This document shows, piece after piece, positions 1 to 6,745 of a stretch of DNA of 64,000 bases. The DNA comes from an uncultured Clostridia bacterium (GTDB lineage: Bacteria; Bacillota; Clostridia; Peptostreptococcales; Anaerovoracaceae). Each line of letters starts with the position of its first letter. The first letter of the stretch is position 1. The position numbers and the translations under genes are program-made. Where the stretch lies: contig CAMYVY010000004.1 of assembly GCA_947302715.1 (NCBI GenBank), positions 1 to 64,000 of the forward strand, read 5' to 3'. A model generated the notes under the pieces. That model worked only from the letters and a program-made list of their open reading frames with translations. It was not told where the DNA came from and did no database searches.

Positions 1-392
1 GCCTTCTCGCAATAGCCATCGTCGTTTTTCTGCGAATCCCCATGCGCATTTCATCTTTTTTGTTCGATGGCTACTGTCTATCCATCCTGCAATGACTTCT
101 CGCAATAGCCATCGTCGTTTTTCTGCGAATCCCCATGCGCATTTCATCGTTTTTGTTCGATGGCTACTGTCTATCCCTCCCACAAAGTCTTCTCGCAATA
201 GCCATCGTCAATTTTTTGCGAATCCCCATGCGCATTTCATCGTTTTTGTTTGATGGCTACTGTCTAGCCATCCTGCAAAGCTTTCTCGCAATAGTCATCG
301 TCGTTTTTCTGCGAATCCCCATGCGCATTTCATCGTTTTTGTTCGATGGCTACTGTCTAGCCCTCCCGCAAAGCCTTCTCGCAAAATACTAA
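1..392. repeat. 93-bp tandem repeat array, about 4.2 copies, open at the left edge
   Basis: The marker CTTCTCGCAATAGCCATCG recurs (with small changes) at 3, 96, 189, 282 and, partly, 375, an exact 93-bp period. Each unit carries TAGCCATCG and CGATGGCTA, perfect 9-base inverted repeats, so each unit can fold alone or pair with its neighbour. 93 is a multiple of three, which gives a repetitive open frame from 135 to 392, but the frame has no ribosome binding site, copy 1 has a stop at 93-95, and the substitutions are not biased to third positions. I read it as a non-coding structural repeat. It ends abruptly at about 384, and its left end lies outside the window. Confidence 0.9.
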
Positions 393-473
393 GTTTGCTA
401 CGTTGCATTCTGCAAAAAAACATAATGCTACGCGGCTTTGTCCGAACAGTATGTAGACGCGTAACAATTCGAA

Positions 474-507
474 AAAAGCAAGAATGCTATGTAGCATTCT
501 TGCTTTT
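474..507. terminator. Strong bidirectional terminator after the ABC-2 permease
   Basis: A perfect 16-bp stem (AAAAGCAAGAATGCTA at 474-489, its complement at 492-507) with a 2-nt loop, flanked by A/T runs on both sides. It lies 36 bases beyond the stop of the minus-strand permease gene and separates that operon from the repeat array. The stretch 393-473 holds no gene; it contains a degenerate relative of the same stem (TGCTACGTTGCATTCTGC). Confidence 0.88.
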
Positions 508-542
508 ATATAGTCATATTATACGTACTAACGCAGAGCAAT

Positions 543-1361
543 CTACGCGAGGTTGAGCTTGTTCTTTAGGATGTAGTTGGTTCCGAAGAAGAACACCACG
601 GCCAGGATTGCCTGCTGAACTATCTGAAGCACCAGGTAGGTTGTAAAGGCGCGGTTTGAAAATGCCATTTCCAGGATTCCTCCCGTCGCAACGCCTATTA
701 CATTTACTATAATCGAAATCACGACCTGGATACCAACATAGGCCAGTACTGCATAGAGGAATTTATTTTTGTTGGAAAGATTTCCAATAGCCATCGCAAA
801 GTAAAAGCTCAGTATAGCAGTTATGCTTCCTACAATGACTAGAACGATGCCCAGGATTACATCTCTCGTGAACACACGCGAAAGTATATAACTTATATCT
901 TCCCATCTTATTTCCCTAAGTATGAGCCTTAATAGACCCGAAGTGATGCTAAACAGAAAGCCGGAGAGAAGCCCCGACAGGATTGCTATCACTCCCCAAA
1001 TCATAGCAACAATTCCCTTGCTCAGAATAAGGTCGTGCGTCTTTACGGGGAGCGTATGCATCAGGTATCCCTCACCGCCCAAAAGGTTTTTGTTGAATCT
1101 GGTAATTATCATAATTATGGTCATTATGAATATCGCCTGAATCATGAGGACATATATCCCAAGAAGCGATGCGAACATAATCTGAAAAGCACTATTGTCC
1201 CCGGTGAGGAACGGTCGAACCATAAGACCTGCATCATAGTCTTCCCCTCTAACATTGAACATAAATCCAAGAAGCGCACCCACTACTATCAGCGCCCCGT
1301 AGAGGAACCACATCAAGCGACTCGTGGACTTGAATTCGTATTTGATTAATTTGCCTAACAT
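543..1361 (-). CDS. ABC-2 type transporter permease, ytr-like operon
   Basis: A 272-residue membrane protein with a cytoplasmic start (MLGKLIKYEFKS, typical of ABC-2 permeases) and about six hydrophobic segments, near residues 20-40, 60-80, 110-135, 170-195, 205-225 and 240-262. It would form the membrane channel for the ATPase encoded just upstream. Its ATG overlaps the last 7 bases of the ATPase gene, with GGGAGG 8 bases upstream, so the two are translationally coupled. Family knowledge: ytr-type systems are small exporters or lantibiotic and cell-envelope stress responders. The substrate cannot be read from the sequence. It is the last gene of the operon and is followed by the terminator at 474-507. 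Confidence 0.85.
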   Translation of the reverse strand: MLGKLIKYEFKSTSRLMWFLYGALIVVGALLGFMFNVRGEDYDAGLMVRPFLTGDNSAFQIMFASLLGIYVLMIQAIFIMTIIMIITRFNKNLLGGEGYLMHTLPVKTHDLILSKGIVAMIWGVIAILSGLLSGFLFSITSGLLRLILREIRWEDISYILSRVFTRDVILGIVLVIVGSITAILSFYFAMAIGNLSNKNKFLYAVLAYVGIQVVISIIVNVIGVATGGILEMAFSNRAFTTYLVLQIVQQAILAVVFFFGTNYILKNKLNLA

Positions 1362-2053
1362 CTGAACACCTCCCTGAAGTATTCATCCACTGACTTTCCT
1401 TCATTTTCTCTGATGTCGTCCACAGTTCTGTGGGCCATGATATTTCCGTTGTTTATGAGAACCGCCTCGTCGAGCATTCTCTCTATATCAGCGATCAAAT
1501 GCGTTGAAATTACAACAAGTGCATCCTCCGAATAATTGTTTATGATCGTGTCGAGAATATAATCTCTGGCCGCAGGGTCGACTCCTCCGATCGGCTCGTC
1601 CAGGAAATATATCTTTGCATTTCTGCTCATCGCCAGAATCAGCTGAACCTTCTCCTTCGTGCCCTTTGATAGAGTCTTTAGTTCTGCCGTACTTGGGATA
1701 TTCAGATTGTTTAGCATCAGCTCCGCCTTGCTTCTATCGAAGTCTTGATAGAAATCGCAGAACATGGATATAAGGTTCTCAACGTTCATCCAGTCCATCA
1801 GGTAGTTGGCATCCGGCAGATAGGAGACAAAGGCCTTTGTCTCGGGACCCGGCTTCATTCCATCAAGAAGAATCTCTCCCTCAGTCGGTTGAATCAACCC
1901 ATTCGCAAGTTTCAACATGGTCGTCTTGCCGCTTCCGTTTGGACCCAGGAGGCCTACGATGCGTCCGGTTTCCAGCTGTAAATTTACGTTGTTCAGAGCC
2001 GTCAAACTGCCGTATCTTTTGGTCAGGTTTCGGCACTCCATTATTACGCTCAT
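1355..2053 (-). CDS. ABC transporter ATP-binding protein, YtrB-like
   Basis: A 232-residue nucleotide-binding subunit. The Walker A GPNGSGKTT is near residue 36, the signature is LSKGTKEK rather than LSGGQ (usual in this export subfamily), and the Walker B is IYFLDEPIGGVD, followed by a switch histidine in STHLIAD. It energises the permease encoded downstream. The start overlaps the regulator's stop as ATGA (4 bp), with GGAGG upstream, so the regulator, ATPase and permease form one coupled operon. The protein is of normal length and has no extra domain. Confidence 0.92.
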   Translation of the reverse strand: MSVIMECRNLTKRYGSLTALNNVNLQLETGRIVGLLGPNGSGKTTMLKLANGLIQPTEGEILLDGMKPGPETKAFVSYLPDANYLMDWMNVENLISMFCDFYQDFDRSKAELMLNNLNIPSTAELKTLSKGTKEKVQLILAMSRNAKIYFLDEPIGGVDPAARDYILDTIINNYSEDALVVISTHLIADIERMLDEAVLINNGNIMAHRTVDDIRENEGKSVDEYFREVFRC

Positions 2054-2409
2054 CGTTCTACCTCCTCAATTAGTTTCACAACCTCGTCGCTGTCAAATCC
2101 TATTTCCTTTAGTTCCCCTAGGAGTTTCTTAATCGCGTCATTCGCGATCTTGATCCTGATTTCTTCAATCATCGCTGCATCCTCCGTTACGTATTTACCG
2201 CTGGTTCTTTGTGTGCTTATGATGCCGGTTCTCTCGAGTTCGGTCAAAGCACGTTGCATGGTGTTCGGATTTACTCCGGCCTCGCTGGCCAGGTCCCTAA
2301 CCGAATCCAATTTGCTTCCTGCGGGATAAACGCCTGTTACGATGCGCCTTATAATGATATCCACCAGCTGACTGTATATCGAACCCCGATTATCAAGTTC
2401 CCATGCCAT
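2050..2409 (-). CDS. GntR-family repressor, YtrA subfamily
   Basis: A 119-residue regulator: an N-terminal winged helix-turn-helix (about residues 8-75, with the motif VRDLASEAGVNPNTMQRAL) and a short C-terminal dimerisation tail of about 40 residues, which marks the YtrA subfamily. A TTG two codons earlier (2415) is also open, but the ATG at 2409 sits 6 nt after AGGAGGAGG and gives the usual MAWELDN start. It is first in an operon with an ABC ATPase and permease, the classic ytr arrangement, and it probably represses its own promoter through the palindrome at 2461-2482. The effector is unknown. Confidence 0.9.
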   Translation of the reverse strand: MAWELDNRGSIYSQLVDIIIRRIVTGVYPAGSKLDSVRDLASEAGVNPNTMQRALTELERTGIISTQRTSGKYVTEDAAMIEEIRIKIANDAIKKLLGELKEIGFDSDEVVKLIEEVER

Positions 2410-2460
2410 GGGCAACCTCCTCCTTTCGTCTATGTTACTTGTCGGTGTATTACTGTATTA

Positions 2461-2507
2461 TTGTATTACTCGCTTAATACAATAGCATTGCATCTGATGT
2501 TTGTCAA
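2461..2507 (-). promoter_or_regulatory. Promoter and operator of the ytr-like operon
   Basis: On the minus strand TTGACA (2502-2507), a 17-nt spacer and TATTGT (2479-2484) form a good SigA promoter. A perfect palindrome, TTGTATTA-N6-TAATACAA (2461-2482), overlaps the -10 box, and further TGTATTA half-sites lie at about 2437-2460. Known YtrA operators are TGTATTA/TAATACA-like, so autorepression is likely. The 5' leader is about 60 nt. Confidence 0.75.
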
Positions 2508-2588
2508 CCCCTCTTTTCAAAAACATTTATGAGAGGCCAATATCCTGCATCATGATGATTGAAAAACCAACTATCTACAGCTTTATGT

Positions 2589-2625
2589 TTGTGAATTTGG
2601 CTACCGATGGTATAATGCATACATG
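2589..2625 (+). promoter_or_regulatory. tcdA promoter giving a leaderless mRNA
   Basis: TATAAT at 2611-2616, preceded by TGG (extended -10), is followed after only 6 nt by the tcdA ATG at 2623. A weak -35, TTGTGA, lies at 2589-2594 with a 16-nt spacer. Transcription would begin at or next to the start codon, and no Shine-Dalgarno sequence precedes the ATG. Confidence 0.65.
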
Positions 2626-3525
2626 AAACAATTTACGAGAACCGAGCTTCTTCTTGGCGAAGAAGGTATGTCAAAATTGGAGAATTCCAAGGTATTGATT
2701 TTTGGTGTTGGCGGAGTCGGAGGCTATGTAGTCGAAGCGCTCGCGCGATCCGCAATCGGCCACCTTGCCCTGGTAGATAGCGATGTAGTTGATATCACAA
2801 ATATCAACAGACAAATCATCGCCACTTTGGATGTTGTCGGAAAACCAAAGGTAGATGTGTTCAGAGAGCGCATCAAAGCAATCTCACCCGACACTTCTGT
2901 TGAAACGCATCAGGTGTTTTATTTGCCTGCTGCCAATCTCTCCAGAGAGGCGCAGACTTCAAATATCATTAGTCTTGAATGCATGTCGACTACCGTTAAT
3001 GCTGATTATTTCGACTTTAAAGCTTTTGACTATGTGGTTGATGCCATAGACACAGTTGCTGCGAAGCTGGACATAATTGAGCGCTGCAGTAAATGCGGAA
3101 CCCCAATCATCTCTGCCATGGGGTGCGGCAACCGCCTGGACCCGAGCAAATTAGTAATCACAGATATATTTAAGACGGAAAACGATCCGCTCGCCAAGGT
3201 AATCAGAAAAGGTCTCCGCGACCGCGGAATTAAGAAATTAAAAGTGGTTGCATCAACCGAGCTTCCGACCAAACCTGTCGCTTTAAACAAAGACACAACA
3301 GACGGAACCAACGGAATCGATATAACCAACGGAACCGACGGAAATGATACACCCGACGGAAACAACGGAAATGATACAACCGACGGAAACAAAAATCTAA
3401 ACGAAACCAGCGGAGCAAGCTCCACGCCCGGCAAACGAAGTGTTCCCGGAAGCACTGCCTTTGTTCCTCCGGCAGCAGGACTATTAATCGCCTCTCAAGT
3501 TGTTCGAGACATACTGGATAGATAG
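2623..3525 (+). CDS. tcdA: tRNA threonylcarbamoyladenosine dehydratase (TcdA/YgdL), E1-like
   Basis: A 300-residue member of the MoeB/ThiF E1-like superfamily. It opens FTRTELLLGEEG, has the nucleotide-binding GVGGVGGYVVEAL near residue 28, then DSDVVDITNINRQ (Asp and Arg for ATP) and GKPKVDVFRERI, the TcdA pattern. The enzyme uses ATP to cyclise t6A37 in tRNA to ct6A. Residues about 225-275, between the catalytic core and the conserved end SVPGSTAFVPPAAGLLIAS, are a Asp/Asn/Thr/Gly-rich insert made by a 27-bp minisatellite, which explains the length over the usual 240-270. The conserved ends on both sides of the insert suggest the protein is functional. The gene stands alone on the plus strand. 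Confidence 0.88.
   Translation: MKQFTRTELLLGEEGMSKLENSKVLIFGVGGVGGYVVEALARSAIGHLALVDSDVVDITNINRQIIATLDVVGKPKVDVFRERIKAISPDTSVETHQVFYLPAANLSREAQTSNIISLECMSTTVNADYFDFKAFDYVVDAIDTVAAKLDIIERCSKCGTPIISAMGCGNRLDPSKLVITDIFKTENDPLAKVIRKGLRDRGIKKLKVVASTELPTKPVALNKDTTDGTNGIDITNGTDGNDTPDGNNGNDTTDGNKNLNETSGASSTPGKRSVPGSTAFVPPAAGLLIASQVVRDILDR
3301..3390 (+). repeat. 27-bp in-frame minisatellite inside tcdA
   Basis: Units at 3301-3327, 3328-3354 and 3355-3381 plus a 9-bp partial unit. Each encodes nine residues of the type DGTNGNDTT. Copy-number change would keep the frame, so length polymorphism between strains is expected. Confidence 0.9.
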
Positions 3526-3568
3526 TGCTCCTATTGCCCTCAGTCAAAGATTATTTTAGACAAGCTTT

Positions 3569-4444
3569 TTATATAATTCTATCGCTTATATCCTCAAGGA
3601 AGCGCCATAGGCCGTCCGGCCCATCGTCCACATCTTTAAGGTTATTGTCTCCGAGGACTACAAGTTTGTTCGTTCCGTGGTAATCACTTCCCGCAGTCAC
3701 GTAGAGATTATATTTTTTGGCAAAGCCAATCAGTTCTTCCTTAATCTTTTCACTGAATCCAGAATAATAGGCTTCCAACCCCTTGATGCCGAAATCCATC
3801 AGCCTCACTATTCTATCTTCCATCTCTTGTCCGAGAATCAGGTCACTTCCGTTCCCATAGGTTGGATGTGCGAGTATCGGAATTCCGCCGCTTCCCAGTA
3901 TTCCTTCTATCGCTTCTTCAGGTCTGATATACTTACTGCCGATTTTCAGTTTGTTTATATAATCACTTATAGCCTTCTCCTTTGATTCCGCATATCCGTA
4001 TTTCACCATCAAATTGCCTATATGCGGTTTCCCCGGATTTTCGCGGGAAAGAAGCTCATTGATATCTTTGTCGGAAAAATCAAAGCCGAATTCCGTCCTT
4101 ATAAAATCCAGCCTCGCCTTTGTCTTTTCCATCCTGTAATTGTGGCCTTTATTTATAACATTGTTGATGGATTCTCCCCTTGGGTCGTAGCCATACCCCA
4201 GAATATGATATTTTCCATGCTCATCCTTGCATGAAAATTCGACGCCCGCCAAAAAACGCGGGTCGCCGGCCTTAAGCAATTCGGGCATATCGGCACCACC
4301 GCGAATCGCGTCATGATCCGTCACCGAAAAGAGTTCGACCCCGGCTTTCTTGACAGCAAGCAGAATCTCCGACAGCGAATCTGTGCCGTCGGAGATTGTT
4401 GTGTGCATATGCAAATCTATTTTGTGTAATCCAAAATCTTTCAA
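3569..4444 (-). CDS. PHP-domain phosphoesterase (nucleoside 3',5'-bisphosphatase / RNase AM-like)
   Basis: A 291-residue PHP protein: DLHMHTTISDG near the N-terminus (HxH metal ligands), SVTDHDAIRG, ILAHPTYG and SDYHGTN give the full metal-binding set of the YciV/TrpH-like family. Known members dephosphorylate pAp-like nucleotides or trim RNA 5' ends. The start is a TTG at 4444 with AGGTG 5 bases upstream; no ATG precedes the first motif. It lies 28 bases after the STAS-kinase-HATPase gene on the same strand and may share its transcript, although no functional link is evident. The exact substrate is uncertain. Confidence 0.85.
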   Translation of the reverse strand: MKDFGLHKIDLHMHTTISDGTDSLSEILLAVKKAGVELFSVTDHDAIRGGADMPELLKAGDPRFLAGVEFSCKDEHGKYHILGYGYDPRGESINNVINKGHNYRMEKTKARLDFIRTEFGFDFSDKDINELLSRENPGKPHIGNLMVKYGYAESKEKAISDYINKLKIGSKYIRPEEAIEGILGSGGIPILAHPTYGNGSDLILGQEMEDRIVRLMDFGIKGLEAYYSGFSEKIKEELIGFAKKYNLYVTAGSDYHGTNKLVVLGDNNLKDVDDGPDGLWRFLEDISDRII

Positions 4445-4472
4445 ATTAACACCTATTGTACTAGTAATTATA

Positions 4473-6065
4473 TTATGACAAACTCTTTTTAATGGTCAGG
4501 ATATTTTCTCCATCCTTATATTCATAGGTCAAGTCATCCATGCTCTTTTTAACCATGAAGATGCCGAGACCTCCGATCTTTCTTTCATCAGCCGAGGCGG
4601 TTGTGTCAGGCTCCTCGACTTCAAGAGGATTAAACGGAACGCCGGAATCCTTGAACGTAATTTCAGCAACAGCCGGATCCTCCGATATATGGATTTTAAT
4701 CTTTGCATCTCCTCTGCCTGGATGATAGGCATAGTTCGCGATATTGGAAAAAATCTCGTCTATCGCTATGTTAATCTGTATAATAGTCTTCATCGGACAA
4801 TCCGCATTTTCCAGATGCTTTTCGATAAACCGCGTAACTTCGTCCAGGTTTTTTGTATCAGCTTCCACCTGTATTTCGTATGGCATAAACTCCAGCGTAT
4901 CGTTCTTGTCCAAAAGCTCTAACAAATTCTTTGTCCAAAGATCCATCTCGGCACGACCTTCTTCACTGTCCAAAGCACCGTTTCTGGCAGCTCGTCTGAT
5001 AAGCCTTGTATATCCCAGGATGCGAACCTTCTCTTCTATAGCCTTGATTACTTCCTTATCCTCGGTGCCGAGATAAGAAATCATGAATTTCTCCCAGAAT
5101 TCAGAAGAAAGATTGAAATCAAATCCCTGGAATTCCTTAACCACCTCATGATTGTATTCAGAAAAACCTATGAATGCGTTATATATGGATGCCAGTTCCA
5201 GGACAGGATGTCCAACCGAAAGTGTGTCCATATCTATCAAGAGAACCTCATTCCCGGTTAGCATCAGGTTCTTGGTATGATAGTCCCCATGAATCATATG
5301 GTCATCATCCGGAATCGCAATGATTAGATTGGTGAGCTTCCTGCTGTATTCCTTCGGAATAAGCGATTCCATTTCCTTGGCCCATGCAAGCGCTCTTTCC
5401 TTAAAGTTTGGCAAATCTCCCTTAGGAACAAGAGTGCCGTGAATAATCCTTAACATCTTGACGTATTCATCTACGCACCAGTCGATCTTTTCAGGAGTCT
5501 CGGATAAAATCTCCGAAAATGATTTTCCATCAAGGAGCTCAAACACGGAGCCGTAGCTGTCTCCGACCTTCACGATGTCGTAGGATATGGCCGTTGGAAT
5601 TCCAAGGATAAGTGCCTTCCTGGCTACTGCCCTTTCATTTTGGATATCATCAAGAGCATCTGCGTCATTATATACCTTAACAACATTATCCTTGTCGATT
5701 CTGTATATCGTTCCATTGGCGCCCTTGCCGATTATCTCACATCCTTCTATGGAGACCTGTCTGTATGCCTTCTTAACGTCAATCATTTCCGTAAAACCGG
5801 TCATACTCAGAATGTCGTATACTTCAGAGTTTACATTGATGATACTAAAATTAGCATTCGACTTTCTTATTCGAAGAAGAATTCTTAGACCAGCACTGGA
5901 GATATACTCAAGGTCTTCTGCATCTACCGTAATCTCTTTACCTGCGGCGAGACCAAGAGAGCCCGCAATCTCATTTTCAACATCAGTTGCATTCCCAGAA
6001 TCGATACGTCCGGAAAGATGGATGACTAATTTATCATCCAATAATTCTGTTCTTACTTCATTCAT
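4473..6065 (-). CDS. STAS / phosphotransferase-like kinase / HATPase fusion, partner-switching regulator
   Basis: A 530-residue three-domain protein. Residues 1-100 are a STAS anti-anti-sigma domain with the phosphorylatable serine in YISSAGLR (about 56). Residues about 108-385 are an aminoglycoside-phosphotransferase-like kinase: loop GKGANGTIY, Lys in VVKVY, catalytic HGDYHTKN (about 257) and metal-binding LIDMDT. Residues about 400-530 are an RsbW-type HATPase: N-box DEIFSNIANYAY, DSGVPFNP, and GGLGIFMVK. The kinase-like part resembles the TIGR02172 phosphotransferase group. All catalytic residues seem intact. A free STAS protein is encoded upstream at 6234-6545. No sigma factor or PP2C phosphatase is in the window, so the output is unknown. 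I infer an intramolecular, or cross-talking, phospho-switch. Confidence 0.85.
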   Translation of the reverse strand: MNEVRTELLDDKLVIHLSGRIDSGNATDVENEIAGSLGLAAGKEITVDAEDLEYISSAGLRILLRIRKSNANFSIINVNSEVYDILSMTGFTEMIDVKKAYRQVSIEGCEIIGKGANGTIYRIDKDNVVKVYNDADALDDIQNERAVARKALILGIPTAISYDIVKVGDSYGSVFELLDGKSFSEILSETPEKIDWCVDEYVKMLRIIHGTLVPKGDLPNFKERALAWAKEMESLIPKEYSRKLTNLIIAIPDDDHMIHGDYHTKNLMLTGNEVLLIDMDTLSVGHPVLELASIYNAFIGFSEYNHEVVKEFQGFDFNLSSEFWEKFMISYLGTEDKEVIKAIEEKVRILGYTRLIRRAARNGALDSEEGRAEMDLWTKNLLELLDKNDTLEFMPYEIQVEADTKNLDEVTRFIEKHLENADCPMKTIIQINIAIDEIFSNIANYAYHPGRGDAKIKIHISEDPAVAEITFKDSGVPFNPLEVEEPDTTASADERKIGGLGIFMVKKSMDDLTYEYKDGENILTIKKSLS

Positions 6066-6233
6066 GATCGACTTCCTCTATACTCCATAACAAAGCATAT
6101 TCATATCATCAAGCTACACTTAGTATACATCTGGCTCAACTATGTTTTGCATAGCAATAAACTGATCTTTTCGACCAGTTTATGCCTTTCTCATTTAAAC
6201 GAAGCCTTTATTAAGTGATTTATTGAGTCCCTT

Positions 6234-6545
6234 TTACTCGATTGTGAGAATATCGGAAAAACCGGTAACTTCAAATATTTCCATGATAACGTCATTAACA
6301 CCGGTCACCTTCATTCCACCCTGTTTGTTCATAACCTTCTGTGTTGCCAAGAGAACACGAAGACCTGCAGATGAAATATATTCCAGGTCGCTTAGATCCA
6401 AAACTAATTCATCAATGGAATCAACCGACTCCTTGAGGGAAGATTCGAGTTCAGGTGCTGTGGTAGTATCCAGCCTTCCGGAAACTTTTACAGTGAGCTT
6501 TTCATCTTGAAAGTTTTTATCAATTGTCATAACTATCCTCCTCAA
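6234..6545 (-). CDS. STAS-domain anti-sigma factor antagonist
   Basis: A 103-residue single-domain STAS protein of SpoIIAA/RsbV type, with LVLDLSDLEYISSAGLRVLL containing the serine that an HATPase kinase would phosphorylate. The same YISSAGLR motif occurs in the STAS domain of the downstream fusion. The start may be the first ATG (6545) or the ATG of MTIDKNF three codons on; GAGGAGG precedes both. The 168-bp gap to the fusion gene (6066-6233) contains an inverted repeat ATAAACTG/CAGTTTAT without a T-tract and no gene. It is probably a soluble partner for the HATPase domain next door. Confidence 0.87.
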   Translation of the reverse strand: MRRIVMTIDKNFQDEKLTVKVSGRLDTTTAPELESSLKESVDSIDELVLDLSDLEYISSAGLRVLLATQKVMNKQGGMKVTGVNDVIMEIFEVTGFSDILTIE

Positions 6546-6745
6546 ACTATTGCCTAAAACATCTTAATTTAACAAAATGTAAAAATTAACGATCAATATT
6601 AGTTCACACCCAACTAACATAAAACAATATCTTTGCGTTATCATTGTAGCATAAATATGAACGAAATATGCAACTATTTTTCTATATTTTCAAATAAAAA
6701 TTTGATGTTTTTGTTTTTCACATGAAATACATATTTCACCATAAG
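6546..6745. other. AT-rich intergenic region between metH and the STAS gene
   Basis: 200 bp with no gene. On the minus strand TGAAATATGTATTTCA (6722-6737) forms a short hairpin followed by A-rich rather than T-rich sequence, a poor terminator for metH. The right-hand promoter for the STAS gene must also lie here, but I see no clear -35/-10 pair. Confidence 0.5.

Noticed and set aside
135..392. 85-residue repetitive frame with 31-residue units
   Set aside because: It is the translation of the 93-bp repeat. No ribosome binding site, a stop in the first copy, and no third-position bias.
1..392. CRISPR array
   Set aside because: Units are contiguous and 93 bp long with no unique spacers.
6720..6740. 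Terminator of metH
   Set aside because: The TGAAATA/TATTTCA stem is short, AT-only and lacks a T-tract.
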